Below, piece after piece: positions 61,104 through 64,000 of a DNA stretch of 64,000 nt. The translations under genes were made by a program, and so were the position numbers. The notes beneath the pieces were generated by a model that searched no databases, had not been told where the DNA came from, and saw only the letters and a list, made by a program, of their open reading frames with translations. Numbering within the stretch: the first letter of the stretch is position 1; each line of letters begins with the position of its first letter. This DNA comes from Cupriavidus pauculus (GTDB taxonomy: Bacteria; Pseudomonadota; Gammaproteobacteria; Burkholderiales; Burkholderiaceae): NCBI RefSeq assembly GCF_003854935.1, contig NZ_CP033970.1:1736001-1800000 (forward strand), given 5' to 3'.

Positions 61104-61829
61104 ATGCCTTTGTCCGAAAAATCGCGCGAGATCCTGATGCGGGTCTCCACTGCCACGCTGACCACCATCATGTTCAAGCGCGGCTTTCGCAACGTCTTCC
61201 TGCAGGGGTTGAAGCCGCTGAACCCGCAGGCGTGCCGGTTTGTGGGGCCGGCGTTCACGCTGCGCTACATCCCCGCGCGCGAAGACCTGGACCCGATGAG
61301 CGCCTTCGAGGACCCGCGCCACCCGCAGCGCGTGGCCATCGAGGAATGCCCGGCCGGCCACGTGCTCGTGATGGACAGCCGGGGCGACGCCAGCGCGGCG
61401 TCGTCGGGCAACCTGCTGGTGACCCGCCTGTGGAAGCGGGGCGGCGCCGCGGTAGTCACGGACGGCGGCTTCCGCGACAGCCCTGAAATCGCGGACATGG
61501 CGTTCCCGGCCTGGCACACGCGCCCGTCGGCGCCGACCAACCTGATTCGCCACCATGCGGTCGACCTGCAACTGCCCATCGCCTGTGCGGGCGTCAGCGT
61601 CTATCCCGGCGACATCATGGTGGCGGACGAGGAAGGCATCGTCTGCATCCCGCAGCACCTGGCCGAGGAAGTGGCGCAGGAGTCGATCGGCCAGACGATG
61701 TACGAGGACTGGGTCAACGAGAAGATCCTGGCGGGCAGCGCGCTGCCGGGCCTGTATCCGCTGCTGAACCCGGCGCTGCAGGCCGAATACGCCGATTGGC
61801 AGTCGCGGGAGCGTCATCGCTATGCCTGA
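61104..61829 (+). CDS. RraA-family protein (HMG/CHA aldolase-like)
   Basis: A 241-residue RraA-fold protein with SREILMRVSTATLTTIMFKR, the pocket segments GHVLVMDSRGDASAASSGNL and VVTDGGFRDSPEI (Arg and Asp that hold metal and substrate in the aldolase/decarboxylase members) and VYPGDIMVADEEGIVCIP. Catabolic RraA-like proteins cleave 4-hydroxy-4-methyl-2-oxoglutarate or decarboxylate oxaloacetate. Here it could cleave the keto-deoxyaldarate formed by the preceding enzyme. ATG 61104 is preferred (GGAG six bases upstream). It overlaps the next gene by 8 bp. Confidence 0.83.
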   Translation: MPLSEKSREILMRVSTATLTTIMFKRGFRNVFLQGLKPLNPQACRFVGPAFTLRYIPAREDLDPMSAFEDPRHPQRVAIEECPAGHVLVMDSRGDASAASSGNLLVTRLWKRGGAAVVTDGGFRDSPEIADMAFPAWHTRPSAPTNLIRHHAVDLQLPIACAGVSVYPGDIMVADEEGIVCIPQHLAEEVAQESIGQTMYEDWVNEKILAGSALPGLYPLLNPALQAEYADWQSRERHRYA

Positions 61830-62643
61830 GCAAACCTTGCCAGTCGTGGTGCTGACCGGCGCGGCGGGGCGCCTGGCGCAGCACGTGCGGCCGCTGCTGG
61901 CGCAAATGGCCGGTGAAGTGCGGCTGTGCGACCAGCGTGCCGTTGCCACGCTGCATCCGAACGAGACGGCGTGGCAGTGCTCGCTGGAAGACGCCGATGC
62001 CTTGGGGCCGATGCTGCAAGGCGCTGACGCCATCGTGCATTTTGCGGGCTATCCGCGTGAAGCCGCGTGGGACGTAATTCTGCCGGCCAACGTGGCGGGC
62101 GTGGCGAACCTTTGGGAAGCGGCCCGCGCGGCCGGCGTGCGCCGCATCGTCTATGCGAGTTCCAACCATGCGGTCGGCATGTATCCCCGCTCGGTCATCA
62201 TCGGGAGCAACGATGCGGCGCGTCCGGACTCGCGTTATGGCGTGTCGAAGGTGTTCATGGAGGCCGTGGCCAGCCTCTATGCGCAGAAATTCGGCATCAG
62301 GGCCTTCGGCATGCGTATCGGCCATTGCTCCGATGCGCCGCTGGATGCCCGCATGCTGTCGCACTGGATCAGCCCGCGCGATCTGGCGCAACTGGTGCGC
62401 GTCGGCCTGACGGCGGCGTTCGATGAGGCCCTGGTCTACGGCGCGTCCCACAATTCGCTGACGTGGTGGGACAACTCGCGTGCCTACGCGCTGGGCTATG
62501 CGCCGCAGGACTCGGCCGATGCCTATGCCGAGGCGCTGCGCGGCAAGACATCCCAGGACCCGGTGGCGGAGTTCTACCAGGGCGGCAGCTTTGCCGCGGA
62601 GGAGTACGACGGTGATCGTTCGGCATTCGACGCGCCTCGTTGA
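61822..62643 (+). CDS. udh: Uronate dehydrogenase
   Basis: A 273-residue extended SDR. Nucleotide motif LTGAAGRLAQHVRPLL, YASSNHAVGMYPRS, catalytic Tyr139/Lys143 in RPDSRYGVSKVFMEAVA and the family-specific end YGASHNSLTWWDNSRAYALG agree closely with the Pseudomonas and Agrobacterium enzymes. Uronate dehydrogenase (EC 1.1.1.203) oxidises D-glucuronate or D-galacturonate with NAD to the aldaro-lactone. It overlaps the RraA-family gene upstream and the lactonase gene downstream (32 bp), so the operon structure is tight. Confidence 0.92.
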   Translation: MPEQTLPVVVLTGAAGRLAQHVRPLLAQMAGEVRLCDQRAVATLHPNETAWQCSLEDADALGPMLQGADAIVHFAGYPREAAWDVILPANVAGVANLWEAARAAGVRRIVYASSNHAVGMYPRSVIIGSNDAARPDSRYGVSKVFMEAVASLYAQKFGIRAFGMRIGHCSDAPLDARMLSHWISPRDLAQLVRVGLTAAFDEALVYGASHNSLTWWDNSRAYALGYAPQDSADAYAEALRGKTSQDPVAEFYQGGSFAAEEYDGDRSAFDAPR

Positions 62644-63541
62644 AGTCCGCGAACGGCGTACCGCCGACGGGCTGCACCTGCGGGAATTCCGCGTGGGCAA
62701 CCGCGTTGGCGAGTGTCCGGTGTGGGATGCCGGTCAGCTCGCGTGGATCGATGTGCGCGCGCCAGCCTTCCATGTGCTGGACCCGCGCACGCGGCTGATG
62801 ACCACCTGGCATCTCGACAAACCCGTCGGCGCGCACTGCCGGCGCGTTGACGGCCGCATCGTGCTGGCGCTCAGCGACGAACTGGCCGTGCTGGACCCGG
62901 TCACCGGCAAGCTCCGCACCGTGGCGCATCCCGAGCCGGACCGGCCGGGCAACCGCCTGAACGAGGGGCGGGTATCGCCCTGTGGCAACTGGTTCCTGTT
63001 CGGCTCGATGGACGACACCGGGGCGCGCCAGCCCACGGGTCGCATCCATGCGCTGCATGCGTCCGGCCGCTGCCATGTCGTGCACGATGGCCTATACATC
63101 GCCAACGGCTTCGCATGGGCGGCCGACGCGCAAACGTTCTACTTCTCCGACAGCCTCGCCGGCGTGGTCTATCGGGCGCGATGGCAGGCCGATACGGGGA
63201 CGCTCGACGCCATCGCGCCGTGGATCAAGGCCGGCGAGCAGGAAGGGCGGCCCGATGGCGCCTTTGTGGACGACGCCGGCAACTACTGGTCGGCAGGCGT
63301 GTCGGCCGGGCGCCTCAACGTCTATGCGCCTGGCGATGGGGCGCGGCGCTTCACCGTGGCGCTGCCATGCCAGGCGCCCAGCATGCCGTGCCCGGGGCCG
63401 GACGGCTCGGTGTTCGTGACATCGCTGGTCCGCCCGCAATGGCAGCCCGATGACATCCGTCCCGAAGATGGCCAACTGTTCCAACTGATGGACGTGCTGC
63501 ACACCGGCGCACGGCCGTCGCCCCGCCTTTCCATTCTCTAG
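62612..63541 (+). CDS. SMP-30/gluconolactonase-family lactonase (aldarolactonase candidate)
   Basis: A 309-residue six-bladed propeller hydrolase. Metal and active-site positions: FRVGNRVGECPVWDAGQLAW (Glu ligand), NRLNEGRVSPCGNWFLFGSM, IANGFAWAADAQTFYFSDS and GRPDGAFVDDAGNYWSAGV (Asp). The usual Asn-Asp of the substrate loop is Asn-Glu here. The GTG start is fixed by an excellent GGAGGAG seven bases upstream, inside the end of the uronate dehydrogenase gene. In this setting it should open the lactone made by uronate dehydrogenase to the aldarate. Confidence 0.9.
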   Translation: MIVRHSTRLVEVRERRTADGLHLREFRVGNRVGECPVWDAGQLAWIDVRAPAFHVLDPRTRLMTTWHLDKPVGAHCRRVDGRIVLALSDELAVLDPVTGKLRTVAHPEPDRPGNRLNEGRVSPCGNWFLFGSMDDTGARQPTGRIHALHASGRCHVVHDGLYIANGFAWAADAQTFYFSDSLAGVVYRARWQADTGTLDAIAPWIKAGEQEGRPDGAFVDDAGNYWSAGVSAGRLNVYAPGDGARRFTVALPCQAPSMPCPGPDGSVFVTSLVRPQWQPDDIRPEDGQLFQLMDVLHTGARPSPRLSIL

Positions 63542-63575
63542 GAGCTTTTATCGCCCAGCTATCCCAGGCACGCGT

Positions 63576-63606
63576 GCATGAATTATGGATTATCCAAAAT
63601 TCATGC
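63576..63606. promoter_or_regulatory. 31-bp near-perfect palindrome upstream of the terminal lipoprotein gene
   Basis: GCATGAATTATGGAT, one central T, and ATCCAAAATTCATGC: 14 of 15 base pairs match. The core TGGAT-T-ATCCA and the string ATCCAAAAT also occur in the palindrome between the aldehyde dehydrogenase and gntR genes (read on the minus strand there). It lies 40-70 bp before the lipoprotein start, at promoter position. It is most simply a second binding site of the GntR regulator. Confidence 0.65.
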
Positions 63607-63645
63607 CGCAGCAGGTCACGTTGAACAAACCCAAAGAGGAGACAC

Positions 63646-64000
63646 ATGTACCAACGAAACTTGACCCAACTCGCCAGCCTTGTCGCAGTGGCAGCGCTGA
63701 CCGCCGTCATGGCCGGCTGCGGGGGCGACGACTCCCCGGCATCGGCTGGCACACCGCCAACCAGTTCCCCCACGGCGCCACCGCCGGCCAATTCACCCAC
63801 CCAGCCCGGCCCGACGCCGTCCATCAATCCGCCGGTCAGCGCCGAAACCCGCGCCATTCTCGATGCGGACCCGGCCAGCTACGCCGCCTTGCAGCCGGTG
63901 GCCGCCAGCGGCTACACGCAGCTTGGCCGCATCAAGCCGCGTACCACGATGGAACTCAAGGCCCAGGGCCTGAGCAGCACGCTGATGATCGGCGGCGAGA
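63646..64000 (+). CDS. Lipoprotein, N-terminal part (cut by window edge)
   Basis: The first 118 residues of an exported protein: a signal peptide (LASLVAVAALTAVMAGC) with lipobox MAGC, then a 45-residue Thr/Pro/Ser spacer (GTPPTSSPTAPPPANSP), then the start of a domain (AETRAILDADPASYAALQPV ... STLMIGGE). AAAGAGGAGA precedes the ATG. The final IGGE with its preceding Ser-rich strand recalls the beginning of some secreted glycoside-hydrolase-like barrels, but too little is visible. Its own large palindrome links it to the uronate operon's regulator. Confidence 0.75.
   Translation, partial: MYQRNLTQLASLVAVAALTAVMAGCGGDDSPASAGTPPTSSPTAPPPANSPTQPGPTPSINPPVSAETRAILDADPASYAALQPVAASGYTQLGRIKPRTTMELKAQGLSSTLMIGGE

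Noticed and set aside
1-64000. CRISPR arrays, tRNA or rRNA genes, insertion sequences and phage integrase genes
   Set aside because: None was seen: no regularly spaced repeats, no cloverleaf-like conserved arms, and no transposase or integrase motifs in any translated frame.

Overview
The window is high-GC DNA, almost fully coding, whose genes look like those of a Burkholderiales beta-proteobacterium (Cupriavidus/Ralstonia type). The evidence is the mix: seven LysR-type regulators, three orphan Bug solute-binding proteins (TctC family), many small catabolic clusters, a beta-proteobacterial minor-pilin operon, a Gram-negative porin and an orphan VgrG island. No tRNA, rRNA, insertion sequence or CRISPR array was seen. 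Most assignments rest on recognising motifs and family-specific stretches by eye.

Layout: 1-4.2 kb holds the start of an AraC-type regulator, an EamA exporter, a LysR/old-yellow-enzyme pair and a YefM-YoeB toxin-antitoxin operon with a clear promoter and operator. 4.2-9.6 kb is a sugar-acid (probably pentonate) catabolic cluster: an enolase-superfamily dehydratase, a PdxA-like dehydrogenase and a Bug receptor, divergent from an L-2-keto-3-deoxyarabonate dehydratase, with a LysR gene at the end. 9.8-18.1 kb carries a BON-domain gene and then a type VI secretion effector island: VgrG, a Tle3-like lipase effector, two tandem Tli3-like immunity lipoproteins, a PAAR tip protein and an unrecognised membrane protein. 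The effector/immunity part is clearly more AT-rich than its surroundings.

18.1-26.8 kb has an SDR with a divergent LysR, a nitronate monooxygenase with a LysR, a DUF1801 protein and a three-subunit molybdenum aldehyde/xanthine oxidoreductase. 27-32.8 kb is a signalling operon: a hybrid histidine kinase with three receiver domains, CheR, CheB and a receiver-kinase. Then come an orphan AceE-type pyruvate dehydrogenase E1, a cytochrome P450 with a terminator-like hairpin in its leader, an exported epoxide-hydrolase-like protein and a second EamA exporter. 39.9-46.3 kb is a type IV pilus operon (pilE-like, fimT, pilV, pilW, pilX, pilY1).

46.3-55.4 kb contains LysR/ArgC, LysR/carboxymuconolactone-decarboxylase and a Bug/SDR/HisD-like/HpaI-aldolase cluster with its LysR. 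55.5-64 kb is the clearest metabolic unit: a porin and an alpha-ketoglutarate-semialdehyde dehydrogenase diverge from GntR, Bug, an enolase-superfamily dehydratase, an RraA-family protein, uronate dehydrogenase and an SMP-30 lactonase. Together they could import a uronate or aldarate, oxidise it to the lactone, open the lactone and dehydrate the aldarate. Large related palindromes lie at both ends of this unit and suggest one GntR regulon that also includes the truncated lipoprotein gene at the right edge.
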